DNA of 64,000 bases from Deltaproteobacteria bacterium HGW-Deltaproteobacteria-19 (GTDB taxonomy: Bacteria > Desulfobacterota > Syntrophia > Syntrophales > PHBD01), in assembly GCA_002841865.1 (NCBI GenBank), contig PHBD01000012.1, positions 30,839 to 94,838 of the forward strand. Direction: 5' to 3'. This document shows, piece after piece, positions 41,726 through 51,098 of the stretch (its first letter is position 1; each line of letters begins with the position of its first letter). The position numbers and the translations under genes were made by a program. The notes below the pieces were generated by a model. It had not been told where the DNA came from. It saw only the letters and a list, made by a program, of their open reading frames with translations, and searched no databases.

Positions 41726-42625
41726 ATGGTAACACTTGAAATTGAAGCAAAAACCATCGACGAAGCGATCGAGAAGGCCTGCCGGGAATTCGACGTTCCC
41801 CGGGAAAAACTGAACATCGAGATCATCTCCGAGGGGGTGTCTGGATTTCTCGGATTCGGACAGAAAAAAGCGAAAATCAGGGCGGGCCTCCTGTCCATCG
41901 GCGAAGCCCTGGAAGAGGCTCTTCTGGACGAGCGACCGGTACCGGCCCACAGGGAAAAGCCGCGGGAAAAAATGCGCGTCCGGGAGCAGGAGACCACTGT
42001 CCCGCCGGTACGGACGGCGGAGGAGGAGAAACCGGCAACCCGGCCAATGCAGCCGCCTCCCGTGGAGAAACCGGCAACCCGGCCTGTGCTGCCGCCTCCC
42101 GCGGAAAACCGGGAAGCGCAGCCGGTGAGGACCCCCGCTGTTTATGATGCGGAATTCGCACAGAAAGCCAGGGAACTCCTCGTGGGAATCCTCATCCGGA
42201 TGGACCTGGAATATCCAGTGACCATCGAAGAAACGGAGGACGCGGTCCGGCTCAACATCCAGGGCGAGTGCAGCGGCCTCCTCATCGGCAAGCATGGCCA
42301 GAACCTGGACGCAATCCAGTACATCGTCAACAAGGCCCTCCACAAGGGAAGCAACGGGGGCAAGCCGGTCGTCATCGACATCGAGGCCTACCGGAAACGG
42401 CGGGAAGAGTCCCTCGTCACCCTGGCCGCCAAACTGGGCGAGAAGGTCAAAAAAACCAGGAAGGCCGTCACGGTCAGCAACATGAACGCCCATGACCGGC
42501 GGATCATTCACCTCGCCCTGCAGAACGATTCGGCCCTGGTAACGAAGAGCCGGGGCGAGGGAGAATACCGCAAGATCGTCATTATGCCGTCCCGGAAGGG
42601 CCGTCCCCTCCGGAGCGAGGGCTGA
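41726..42625 (+). CDS. RNA-binding protein Jag/KhpB
   Basis: The 299-residue protein has a Jag_N domain (about 1-52, with EGVSGFLGFGQKKAKIR), a proline-rich linker with a 13-residue repeat, a KH domain (about 145-220) and an R3H domain (about 225-290) with MNAHDRRIIHLAL. KhpB-type proteins bind RNA, usually with KhpA. It lies between yidC and mnmE, the usual place. Confidence 0.93.
   Translation: MVTLEIEAKTIDEAIEKACREFDVPREKLNIEIISEGVSGFLGFGQKKAKIRAGLLSIGEALEEALLDERPVPAHREKPREKMRVREQETTVPPVRTAEEEKPATRPMQPPPVEKPATRPVLPPPAENREAQPVRTPAVYDAEFAQKARELLVGILIRMDLEYPVTIEETEDAVRLNIQGECSGLLIGKHGQNLDAIQYIVNKALHKGSNGGKPVVIDIEAYRKRREESLVTLAAKLGEKVKKTRKAVTVSNMNAHDRRIIHLALQNDSALVTKSRGEGEYRKIVIMPSRKGRPLRSEG
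42026..42103. repeat. 39-bp duplication in the jag linker
   Basis: Two adjacent 39-bp units start at 42026 and 42065. Both open with gagaaaccggcaacccggcc and encode the 13-residue repeat EKPATRPxxPPPx. The unit is a multiple of three, so the frame is kept. Confidence 0.9.
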
Positions 42626-42643
42626 CGCCCGTACGGGGCCGCC

Positions 42644-44030
42644 GTGTCTGCAACCGACACCATCGTCGCCATCGCCACGCCACCCGGCGCAGGGGCCATC
42701 GGTATTGTACGGATCTCCGGCCCTGAGAGCCTGCCTATTGCCAGGGGCTTCTTCCAACCGTCGAATGCCCGTGGGGATTGGGCAAGCCACCGTCTGGTGC
42801 ACGGCCGCGTGCTCTCCGGAACGGGCGATTTCCTCGACGAGGTGCTGTTCTGCTGGATGCGCGGCCCCGGCTCCTCTACCGGCGAAGATGTGGTGGAAAT
42901 TCACTGTCATGGCGGCCCTGTTATTCTCCGGTCCGTCCTGGCGGAGGCGATACGCGCCGGAGCCCGCCCTGCCGAGCCCGGCGAGTTCACGAAAAGGGCC
43001 TTTCTGAACGGCCGCATCGATCTGGCCCAGGCGGAGGCCGTGGCGGACATGATCACCGCCCGGACCGACGAGGCCATGAAGGTCGCCGCCTCCCAGTTGA
43101 AGGGTGAGTTGTCCCGCCGGATTGAATCCATCCGGGATGGATTGACGGAGGTGCTCGTCCACCTGGAGGCGGAAATCGATTTCAGCGACGAAGATCTGAC
43201 GCCGGTCCAGCCGGAGGCGCTGGCCGAACGGGTCATGGCCCTCCGGGATGAGGTCGGGGACCTGCTGGGCACCTGGAACGAGGGCCGGCTGTACCGGAAC
43301 GGGGCCTCCGTGGTCATCGCCGGGCGGTCCAACGTCGGCAAGTCCAGCCTTCTCAACCGGCTCCTGGGGGAGGAGCGGGCCATCGTGACGCCCGCGCCGG
43401 GTACAACCCGGGACTTCATCGAGGAATGGATTTCCCTGGAAGGGATTCCCGTGAAGCTGGCCGATACGGCGGGAGTCCGGGACACGGAAGACACGGCCGA
43501 GCTGGAGGGTATCCGGCGGTATCCGGCGGGTATGGGAAAAGATCTCCTCCGCCGATCAGGTGATCGTGCTTCTGGACGGAAGCGAGACCCTGACCGGGGA
43601 GGACCGGCGGATTGCCGGGGAGGTGGGAAGCAGGAAGGGCTTCCCGGTGATCAACAAGGCGGACCTGGCACCCGCCATCGAAACGGAAGAGGTGCGGGCG
43701 CTTTTTGACGGCCAGTCCCCCCTGTGGATATCGGCAAAACGGGGCGACGGCATCCCGGAACTCCTGAAAACCCTTCACCGTTCCCTCTTGCAGGGCGGAG
43801 ACTCGGGGGGATTCGAAGGACTTCTCTCAAATGCCCGTCACAAGGCCGCCCTGGAGGGTGCCCAGTATTTTCTCTCCCAGGCTGCGTCGGGTCTTGCGGC
43901 CGGGTGCTCGCCCGAGGTTGCCGCCTGTGATGTTCAGGATGCCCTGGACCGGCTCGGGGATGTAGTGGGAAAGACGACGGTGGAGCAGGTCTTGGAGCGG
44001 ATTTTTTCCACGTTCTGCATCGGGAAGTAG
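42644..44030 (+). pseudogene. mnmE: tRNA modification GTPase MnmE, frameshifted by a 10-bp duplication
   Basis: Reading from GTG 42644 gives the N-terminal TrmE domain and a G domain with Walker [10 protein letters not shown] (about residue 226) and TPAPGTTRD, but the frame is lost after LEGIRR near 43519. The rest of MnmE, including [18 protein letters not shown] and the C-terminal FCIGK (the CxGK motif), continues in another frame to 44030. The break is an exact tandem duplication of 10 bp (43508-43527); removing one copy restores [16 protein letters not shown]. MnmE makes wobble-U34 modifications with MnmG. It may be a true mutation or a sequence error. Confidence 0.93.
43508..43527. repeat. 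10-bp tandem duplication breaking mnmE
   Basis: The unit ggtatccggc occurs at 43508-43517 and again at 43518-43527. Ten is not a multiple of three, so the extra copy shifts the frame. Deleting either copy makes the two MnmE halves continuous. Confidence 0.95.
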
Positions 44031-44136
44031 GAACGCCCGGGAAGAGGATGCGGAACCGGGCCGCAAGGCGGATCGTCCGCCTGCAGCCACAGGCGACGGA
44101 TGGGCAGGGCGAAATCGATTGCAAGGGGATCCGGAA

Positions 44137-44493
44137 ATGACAACAGAGCAGGTGCAGGATCGGGAAGAGGACCACGTTCATCTGGAGTTGGATCAGGTAT
44201 TTGAATTCATCAGTGGCTCCTACTCGCTGGTGGAGGAAGGCCGGTTGCCGTATAAGGGTCGCGAGGTTCTATACGCGGTCGGGGTTGCTTCGCTTGACCG
44301 TTCATGCTGCGGGAGCGGAGGATGCCGCTTCCTGCGCGTACCCGGTTATCTTCTCCGCTGGCAGTACCGGACGGGCGAGGCCGGCCGGCCGGTGAGCCGA
44401 GTCGAACCGATCCTGGACGAGAGCGAGCGGACGGAGATCCGGAGGCTCCTGGAACGGGCCTTTCCCCATTCGCAGGTGAATTTCCTTCCCTGA
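44137..44493 (+). CDS. Conserved-looking hypothetical protein
   Basis: The 118-residue soluble protein has an acidic start, a cysteine group SCCGSGGC near the middle (about residues 55-62) and no signal or membrane segment. No family is recognised. ATG 44137 is used with a GGGGAT site upstream; TTG 44119 is the alternative. The cysteines might bind metal. It lies 106 bp after mnmE. Confidence 0.6.
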   Translation: MTTEQVQDREEDHVHLELDQVFEFISGSYSLVEEGRLPYKGREVLYAVGVASLDRSCCGSGGCRFLRVPGYLLRWQYRTGEAGRPVSRVEPILDESERTEIRRLLERAFPHSQVNFLP

Positions 44494-44693
44494 GGACCGA
44501 AGCGTTTCAAAGCGTTACGTTCCATAATGAACATGCAGGCGTGCGAGGCAAGGGCAGAGATTTCCGGAAACCGTCATGATCGCGTCAGGATTCCGGAAAA
44601 AGCGGCCCGGGTATTCCGGCCGGGCGGATTCGGTTTCCCGGCAGTCGTCCGGACGGGCGCCTTGAAATAAACGGCGGGGGTGTGTTAGGGTCC

Positions 44694-45536
44694 ATGACCA
44701 CGATCACAGAGGAAAAAAGATTGGAGTCCCTTCAAGACACGGCGCGAAACCTGCGCATCAGAATCCTGCGTATGCTCCATGAGTCGAAATCGGGGCACAC
44801 GGGTGGTTCCCTTTCCGCGGCGGACATCATCGCCGCCCTGTATTTCCAGGTTATGAGGCACCGTCCGGAAGACCCGCATTGGGAAGGACGGGACCGCTTC
44901 GTTCTTTCCAAGGGCCACGCCGCGCCGGCGCTCTATGCCGCCCTCGCCCTGTCGGGCTACTTCGAGGAAGGCCTTCTTGGCACTCTCCGCAAGGTTCACA
45001 GCTGCCTCCAGGGACATCCGAACGCCCGCTGCACACCCGGCGTGGACGCTACCTCCGGCTCCCTGGGGCAGGGGTTGTCGGTGGCCAACGGAATCGCCCT
45101 GGGGCTGCGCCTGGACGGGAATGAGGCCTCTGTGTACGCACTCCTGGGGGATGGCGAGGTGCAGGAGGGACAGGTCTGGGAGGCTGCCATGACGGCGGCG
45201 CACCGCCGGCTCGGGAAGGTGCTGGCAATCATCGACAACAACGGGCTGCAGATCGACGGGTTTGTCAAGGACGTGAAGGGGATCGAGCCTCTGGCCGACA
45301 AATGGCGGTCCTTTGGATGGGATGTCCGGATCGTGGACGGCCACGATTTCAGCTCCCTGCTCCCGGCCCTTGAATCGGTGAAGGGAAAAGACCTCGTGGA
45401 CGCTCCGACCATGGTGATTGCTCGGACCGTGAAGGGCAAGGGAGTCTCCATCTTCGAGAATCAGGCAAAATATCACGGCGTGGCGCCCTCCGACGACGAG
45501 CTGGCGCGGGCGCTTCAGGAACTGGGGGCGGAATGA
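44694..45536 (+). CDS. Transketolase, N-terminal subunit
   Basis: This 280-residue protein is the thiamine pyrophosphate-binding half of a split transketolase. GDGEVQEGQVWEAAM and the downstream IDNNG form the TPP/metal motif, and SKGHAAPALYA and HPN are in place. With its partner it moves two-carbon units between sugar phosphates. Its end overlaps the next start by four bases, so the halves are made together. Confidence 0.95.
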   Translation: MTTITEEKRLESLQDTARNLRIRILRMLHESKSGHTGGSLSAADIIAALYFQVMRHRPEDPHWEGRDRFVLSKGHAAPALYAALALSGYFEEGLLGTLRKVHSCLQGHPNARCTPGVDATSGSLGQGLSVANGIALGLRLDGNEASVYALLGDGEVQEGQVWEAAMTAAHRRLGKVLAIIDNNGLQIDGFVKDVKGIEPLADKWRSFGWDVRIVDGHDFSSLLPALESVKGKDLVDAPTMVIARTVKGKGVSIFENQAKYHGVAPSDDELARALQELGAE

Positions 45537-46474
45537 CGGAAACCCTGGGTATACGGGAGGCATACGGCGAGGCCCTGGTGGAACTGGGGCGTGAGAACCG
45601 GGACATCGTCGTCCTTGATGCGGATCTTTCCGGATCCACCATGACGAAGCTTTTCGCCCGGGAGTACCCGGAGCGTTTCTTCGACATGGGGGTGGCCGAG
45701 CAGGACATGATGGGTACCGCCGCGGGGCTTGCCCTGGCGGGGAAGACCGCCTTTGCCAGCACCTTCGCCGTCTTCGCCACCGGCCGCGCCTGGGAGCAGA
45801 TCCGCCAGGCCGTTGCGTATCCGCAGCTCAGCGTCAAGATCGTGGCGAGCCATGGCGGCGTCTCCGTCGGGGAGGACGGGGCGAGCCACCAGATGACGGA
45901 AGACCTGGCCCTCATGCGGGCCATGCCGAACATGCGGGTGATCGTGCCCGCCGACGCTCATGAGACCAGAGCGATCATCCGGGTCGTTGCCGAAACCCCG
46001 GGACCGTTCTACGTGCGTACCTCCCGGATGAAGTTTCCCGTGATCTACAAGCCCGACGTATCCTTCCGGCTCGGCCGGGGGGATGTGCTCCGTCCCGGGT
46101 CGGACGTGTCGATCATCGCCTGCGGATACATGGTGCATCAAGCCCTCAAAGCGGCGGAGACGCTCCAGGCCAGGGGGAGATCCGCGCGGGTCGTGAACAT
46201 GCCGACCCTCAAGCCCATCGATGAAGAGCTGATCCTGGCCTGTGCCCGGGAGACAAAGGGCATCGTCACCGCCGAGGAGCATTCCATCATCGGTGGCCTG
46301 GGCAGCGCCGTCTGCGAGGTCCTCTCCGAAAACCGGCCCTCGCCCGTCCGGCGGGTCGGGGTGCGGGACCGGTTCTGCTCGTCCGGCACGGCGGCAGAGC
46401 TGTTCAAGGAGTATGGGCTGACGGCCGAGGATATTGTCCGGACCGCGGAAGAAATGCTCCGGACCTCGCCCTGA
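45533..46474 (+). CDS. Transketolase, C-terminal subunit
   Basis: The 313-residue protein is the pyrimidine-binding and C-terminal half of the split transketolase. The catalytic Glu lies in MGVAEQDMMGTAAGLA near residue 55, with STFAVFATGRAWEQIRQ following. It resembles DXS and transketolase beta families; the coupled partner lacking these parts argues for transketolase. No other pentose phosphate genes are near. Confidence 0.95.
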   Translation: MTETLGIREAYGEALVELGRENRDIVVLDADLSGSTMTKLFAREYPERFFDMGVAEQDMMGTAAGLALAGKTAFASTFAVFATGRAWEQIRQAVAYPQLSVKIVASHGGVSVGEDGASHQMTEDLALMRAMPNMRVIVPADAHETRAIIRVVAETPGPFYVRTSRMKFPVIYKPDVSFRLGRGDVLRPGSDVSIIACGYMVHQALKAAETLQARGRSARVVNMPTLKPIDEELILACARETKGIVTAEEHSIIGGLGSAVCEVLSENRPSPVRRVGVRDRFCSSGTAAELFKEYGLTAEDIVRTAEEMLRTSP

Positions 46475-46582
46475 TTTCAGAGTCCCTCCATCTGCCCGGA
46501 GGCCGGCCTGCAGCCGGCAAGAATCCCCTTGATTCTCCCCTTCCGTTGTGGGAAATTCCCGTCTAGTTCAAGGGGGTCCATC

Positions 46583-47671
46583 ATGATCAGCACCAGTACG
46601 TTCCCGTCGGTCCATCATCGCATTTCCAGAATCATTCTCGCGGCTGTCCCGGTGTTTTTCCTCTGCCTTGCCCTGTCGGGATGCGCCACCAAGGTCCGGG
46701 TCAATATGCTGCAGCCCGCGGCCTACCATCAGGCGTCGCTGACCAAAGCGGTGGCCGTTCTTCCGTTCAGCGGGCCCGGCGGCACCGACTTCGCCGCCGA
46801 GATCGAGGGAGTCCTCGGCAGCATCAACATTGACGACCGGCCCTATTTCTCCCTGGTGGACCGCCAGTCCCTCGACCGGATCATCAGCGAGCAGAAATTT
46901 TCCCAGAGCGGGCTCGTGGATCCGAACACCGCCGCCAAACTGGGCCGCATGGTGGGAGCCCAGGGAATCTACACCGGGACGGTGACGGCGTCGGAAGTGA
47001 AGGAGCGCCGGTATCGGGAGCAGCGCAAGGAGTGCATCGAGCGAGAAGCGAAAAAGAAGGATGCGGGCTTCTTCGATGTGCCAAAATGCCTGAGGTACCG
47101 CAACTACACCGTCAACTGCCTGAAACGGGACGTGACGTTCGCCGTCACACCCAAGCTGATCGACGTATCGACAGGCCGTGTCCTCTATTCCCGGAACCTG
47201 GGCGATTCGGCCAACTCTTCCGGCTGTTCCGACGGGACGCAGCCTAAGGGTGGGGACGAGCTTCTGGAGCAGGTGAAAGGGACGGCAAAAGCCCAGTTCC
47301 GCAAAGACGTGGCCCCCTTCTATGTGACCGTGGAGATCGGGCTCCTGGACACGACCGACGGAATCCCCGCTGCGGAGCCCAAGGATACCTTGAAGAGGGG
47401 GATCGAGTACGCCGACCGGGGTCGACTGGATGCGGCATGTGAGCTGTGGGGTTCGGCGCGGATCCAGGCTCCCGCCTCACCGGCCCTGCTGTTCAACCTG
47501 GGCGTATGTGCGGAGAGCCGAGGTGACGCCGATGCCGCCCTGTCCCTGTACCGCCAGGCCGACAAGCTCCTGGGGAAACCCGATGATGAGATCACGTCAG
47601 CCCTGAACCGGGTGTCCACAGTGATCAAGAACCGGAAGAAACTGGAACAGCAGCTCCGCCCGCAGGGTTGA
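46583..47671 (+). CDS. CsgG-like envelope lipoprotein with C-terminal repeats
   Basis: The 362-residue protein has a lipoprotein signal (LSGC, Cys about 34), a CsgG/ABC-type fold region (about 45-200) with VAVLPFSG and RPYFSLVDRQSLDRIISEQKFSQSGL, and a C-terminal tetratricopeptide-like helical part. CsgG-type proteins form outer-membrane pores or stabilise envelope assemblies. ATG 46583 follows AAGGGGG by six bases. It heads an operon with a FlgT-like protein and a second CsgG-like lipoprotein. Confidence 0.85.
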   Translation: MISTSTFPSVHHRISRIILAAVPVFFLCLALSGCATKVRVNMLQPAAYHQASLTKAVAVLPFSGPGGTDFAAEIEGVLGSINIDDRPYFSLVDRQSLDRIISEQKFSQSGLVDPNTAAKLGRMVGAQGIYTGTVTASEVKERRYREQRKECIEREAKKKDAGFFDVPKCLRYRNYTVNCLKRDVTFAVTPKLIDVSTGRVLYSRNLGDSANSSGCSDGTQPKGGDELLEQVKGTAKAQFRKDVAPFYVTVEIGLLDTTDGIPAAEPKDTLKRGIEYADRGRLDAACELWGSARIQAPASPALLFNLGVCAESRGDADAALSLYRQADKLLGKPDDEITSALNRVSTVIKNRKKLEQQLRPQG

Positions 47672-47703
47672 GCCAGCCCGTTTGAGAGAGGAAGGAGGCA
47701 CGT

Positions 47704-48849
47704 ATGCGCAGCGTTCGTTGGTGGATGATCGGTTTCTGGATCGTTTTGGCGGGATTGGGAGTGAACACCGAGGCTACCGCCCAGCAGAAATGCGTCAATG
47801 CCGTCGGGGAAGCGGCCATCTTGAACAACGACCAGCCCTCTGCCCGGCTGGAGGCCATCGCTCGCGCCAAGTGGGCCGCCATTGAAAAAACCGTGGCCAT
47901 CGACGTCAAGGCATCGAGCTTCGTGTCCAATTTCACCCTGGTGGAAGACGTCATGAAGACGAAGGTCGGCGGTTCCGTCAAGAGCTTCAAGGTCCTGGGG
48001 CAGAGTCGTCAGGGGGAGGTCATGTCGGTCACGATCAATGCCTGTATCGAGCCGGCCAAGGCCCAGGAGGCCATTTCCTCCGAACTGGCCCTGAACAACG
48101 GCATTGCCCTGTTCATCCCGGCCCGGAAGCCCTCCGCCAGGGGAGGGGATGAGTTCGAGGAGACCAATATCCTGTCGGAGAAGCTCATCGGCAAACTGAC
48201 GGACCAGAACTTCAAGGTCATCGATGCGGCGCCCTCCAACCCCTCGGACGCCGTGGCCATTGAGCGGATGGCGAGAAGCGGCAGCACCATGGCCGTCCGG
48301 AGCATGCTTTACAAGTATCTCTCCAATGTCGTCATCGTCGGCAAGATCGATTATACGATTTCGACGAAAAAGGGAGAGGACATCGGCTACGGCCTGTCCA
48401 TGCCTTTCAACAACGTGACGGTGCGCCTCACGTATCGAATGCTGGCGAGAAACAACCGGACAGGGAACATGGAGATCCTGACGGCCGACGCCGTCTCCGG
48501 GAGAGGCTTGGCGAACAACGTTGAGGATGCCGCCGCCCGCGGCATGGAGGACTTGGTGGAGAAACTCTCTCCGAAAGTGCTCGACAAGGCGCACAAGTTC
48601 ATCCAGGGAAATGTCAAGAAGGTGCGGGTAAAGGTGAACGGCGTCAAGGATATGGACACGAACATCGAAGTGAAGGGAGCCCTTCAGAAGACCGTTTGGG
48701 TAACCGACGTCGAGGAAAATGAAATGGGCGAGTTCACCGTAAGCTACCCGGAGAATTCCCTCTACCTCGCCAACAGCCTCCGTCAGCAGGGAGCCTTCAC
48801 CCTCGTGAATTTTACTCCCTATTCTCTTACCTTCAACTACCGTCCCTGA
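47704..48849 (+). CDS. Exported FlgT/LPP20-like protein
   Basis: The 381-residue protein has a signal peptide (about 1-26, ATAQ cleavage region) and an N-terminal domain (about 30-110) whose AILNNDQPSARLEAIARAKWAAIEK resembles FlgT/LPP20-type domains. The rest holds two alpha/beta regions. FlgT-like proteins make outer-membrane ring parts around flagella. No flagellar genes are nearby, so the role is probably another envelope structure. It lies between two CsgG-like lipoproteins. Confidence 0.75.
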   Translation: MRSVRWWMIGFWIVLAGLGVNTEATAQQKCVNAVGEAAILNNDQPSARLEAIARAKWAAIEKTVAIDVKASSFVSNFTLVEDVMKTKVGGSVKSFKVLGQSRQGEVMSVTINACIEPAKAQEAISSELALNNGIALFIPARKPSARGGDEFEETNILSEKLIGKLTDQNFKVIDAAPSNPSDAVAIERMARSGSTMAVRSMLYKYLSNVVIVGKIDYTISTKKGEDIGYGLSMPFNNVTVRLTYRMLARNNRTGNMEILTADAVSGRGLANNVEDAAARGMEDLVEKLSPKVLDKAHKFIQGNVKKVRVKVNGVKDMDTNIEVKGALQKTVWVTDVEENEMGEFTVSYPENSLYLANSLRQQGAFTLVNFTPYSLTFNYRP

Positions 48850-48860
48850 AGGAGAGCCTG

Positions 48861-50072
48861 ATGTTCGGGAAAGCGTGGAAAATCCTGCTCCTGGTCATTC
48901 TCCTGGCCGGCTGCGTCGCCGGAGGTACGGCGGTGCAGATCGATTCGGCCGCGTTCCTTCCAGATCGGGGATCCAAGGAGATTGTACCGAACGCCTGCCA
49001 GCCTCTTTATGACACCGCCGCCACCCGGGTGGCCATCGCCCCCTTCTCGAACAACACGCCCTTCGATTATGCGAAAGAGGTTCAGGTCCACGTGACGGGA
49101 GCCTCGGAGCGACAGGCGCGGGGCGCCGCCGCCGGAAGGGCGACCCGGGGCGGGGCCGGCGTCGTCTGGGGGACCGACGAGCGTCGGCGGTTCCAGCAGG
49201 ACACCCGGATGACCCAGCAGGAGATGAACTCGAAACTGAGCGAGTCCCTGGAAGACGCCGTTCTGGACCAGATCAGGGGAATCCCGGGAATCCGCGTCTA
49301 TGCCCGGAAGGAACTGAGCAAGGTTTTCGACGAGATGAAACTCCAGCAGTCGGGAATGGTGGACCAGGCCACGGCGGTCCAACTCGGGAAACTAGTCGGG
49401 GCCAAGTTCATCGTCACCGGGTCCTTCAACAACATCGCCCTCTCTTATCGGAGCACCGAGTCTATCCAGAGGGGTGGCCGCGACATCGGCCGGCGGGCCG
49501 CGGACCAGCGCACGGGAGACAACGCGCTCTGGGCGGCCCTGGCGGGTCATGCCGTTGCGGCCGCCGCCGAGGCTGTTGAAGGCTGGAGCGTGGAGGCGGA
49601 GGTCCTCGTTCGGGTCCTCGACGTGGAGACCGGGGAAGTGACTTTTTCGAAGAGCTTCAAGGGCAATGAAAGCCTGGGCAGGATCCCGTACCCGGGTTTT
49701 GCCGAGGTCGTCGGTGGCGTCAAGAAAGCGGGCACGAAGAACCTGGAGGACCTGCGACCGGCCCTCTCCAGGAATTTTTCCGCCCGTGGCTACATCATTC
49801 AGACGAAAACAAGCCCCGACGGGAGGCAGCGCATCGCCCTCGTCAACCTGGGCAGTAAGGCGGGCGTGACGGAGAACGCGCAGCTCTCCGGATACACCTT
49901 CTCGGAAGTGGAAGACCCCATCAGCGGCCAGAAGACCTGCGACCAGTCCCGGCTGCCGGTGATCCTCCGGGTGACCGACCAGATCCAGCAGGACAAGGCC
50001 TGGGTCATGATCGAAGGGGAACCGGACTGCGTGAAACGGGTGAAGGCGGGGCAGCTCGTGGAGACGCGGTAA
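48861..50072 (+). CDS. CsgG-like lipoprotein 2
   Basis: The 403-residue protein has a lipobox LLAGC (Cys about 18), a CsgG-like region (about 55-280) with VAIAPFSNNTPF and RVYARKELSKVFDEMKLQQSGM, and a C-terminal beta-rich part (about 290-403) with GSKAGVTENAQL resembling the FlgT C-terminal domain. Eleven bases separate it from the preceding gene. It probably partners the two upstream products. Confidence 0.83.
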   Translation: MFGKAWKILLLVILLAGCVAGGTAVQIDSAAFLPDRGSKEIVPNACQPLYDTAATRVAIAPFSNNTPFDYAKEVQVHVTGASERQARGAAAGRATRGGAGVVWGTDERRRFQQDTRMTQQEMNSKLSESLEDAVLDQIRGIPGIRVYARKELSKVFDEMKLQQSGMVDQATAVQLGKLVGAKFIVTGSFNNIALSYRSTESIQRGGRDIGRRAADQRTGDNALWAALAGHAVAAAAEAVEGWSVEAEVLVRVLDVETGEVTFSKSFKGNESLGRIPYPGFAEVVGGVKKAGTKNLEDLRPALSRNFSARGYIIQTKTSPDGRQRIALVNLGSKAGVTENAQLSGYTFSEVEDPISGQKTCDQSRLPVILRVTDQIQQDKAWVMIEGEPDCVKRVKAGQLVETR

Positions 50073-50090
50073 TCCCGGCGAACCCGCTCG

Positions 50091-50462
50091 TTAAACCTCC
50101 CGGATGAAATGGGGTATGTTTTCCGGGAGAGGCAGGACCAGCTCGAAAAAACCGGCGTACACACCATCGCGATACCAGGGGGACTGGAAGATCAATCTTC
50201 GAGCCCCCTTTTTTTCAATCGTGTAGACGTTCCGTTCCCGCTTCTCCATGATTGTTCGCAGCCTTGTCCTTGCCGGCTCGGGGTGGCAGTCCAGGATGTC
50301 CGAACCCACCAGCGCCTTCCCTCCCTGGGTTGCAAAAGAAGTGCCCGCCCGGTCGTTCATGTAGAGGATCGTTCCCGCATCGTTACAGACCGTCAGGGAA
50401 AAGGGCAACCCCTGAAGCCACGGCTCCAGGTTCCTCAGGAATTCTTCCTGCACGGCACGCAA
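50091..50462 (-). CDS. Small stand-alone PAS-domain protein
   Basis: The 123-residue protein is essentially one PAS domain (LEPWLQGLPFSLTVCNDAGTILYMND to the end) without an output domain. Such proteins sense small ligands or redox state and act through partners. It converges on the CsgG-like operon with a 19-bp gap; no partner kinase is adjacent. Confidence 0.82.
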   Translation of the reverse strand: MRAVQEEFLRNLEPWLQGLPFSLTVCNDAGTILYMNDRAGTSFATQGGKALVGSDILDCHPEPARTRLRTIMEKRERNVYTIEKKGARRLIFQSPWYRDGVYAGFFELVLPLPENIPHFIREV

Positions 50463-50611
50463 GCCTTTCCATATGTGATTTTACGAGCGACGGATTCTCC
50501 CGGCCGTTCATGTGCCGGCGGGAACCGGGCTGCCCGGCATTGGAGATTCGTCAGACGTTTTGCCGCTGGCAGCCACGCACGGGCCCAGCCTTCGCCCGGA
50601 TGGCCGGATTT

Positions 50612-51049
50612 TCACAGTTCCGATGTGCAGTGAGGGCAGCGGACCGCCTTGATCGGGATCTCCGTGAAACACTTCGGGCACTCCTTGGTCGTCACTTCCG
50701 CCGGGGCCTCCCTTTTCATCCGGTTCATGCCCCGGATGAGCAGGAATACCGAGAAGGCGACGATGACGAAACTGAGGATGGAATTGATGAAGAGGCCGTA
50801 GTTGACGGTCACCGCCCCCGCCTTTTTCGCCTCCGCCAGCGCCGCGTAGGGGCCCGCCGCCGCCCCGTCCTTCAGGACCACGTACAGGTTCGAGAAGTCC
50901 ACGTTTCCCAGGAGCATCCCGATGGGGGGCATGATGACATCATCCACCAGGGATTTCACGATTGCCCCGAAGGCCGCCCCGATGATGATGCCCACTGCCA
51001 TGTCCACCACGTTGCCACGCATGGCGAACTCTTTGAATTCCTTCAGCAT
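50612..51049 (-). CDS. mscL: Large-conductance mechanosensitive channel with zinc-ribbon tail
   Basis: The 145-residue channel has the N-terminal amphipathic helix and first membrane helix (about 17-45), a periplasmic loop and a second membrane helix (about 82-107). MscL opens under membrane tension to release solutes. The C terminus carries CPKC...CPHC (Cys124, 127, 138, 141), a zinc ribbon in place of the usual helical bundle. That tail is probably cytoplasmic and may bind zinc. Confidence 0.94.
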   Translation of the reverse strand: MLKEFKEFAMRGNVVDMAVGIIIGAAFGAIVKSLVDDVIMPPIGMLLGNVDFSNLYVVLKDGAAAGPYAALAEAKKAGAVTVNYGLFINSILSFVIVAFSVFLLIRGMNRMKREAPAEVTTKECPKCFTEIPIKAVRCPHCTSEL

Positions 51050-51098
51050 AGTCTCCTCCTCGATGTTGAATGCGTGCCGGCAGTCCGAGCGGCCGGGA

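Noticed and set aside
43519-43560. Recoding (programmed frameshift or selenocysteine) as explanation of the mnmE break
   Set aside because: There is no slippery heptamer or in-frame UGA at the break, whereas an exact 10-bp duplication explains it directly.
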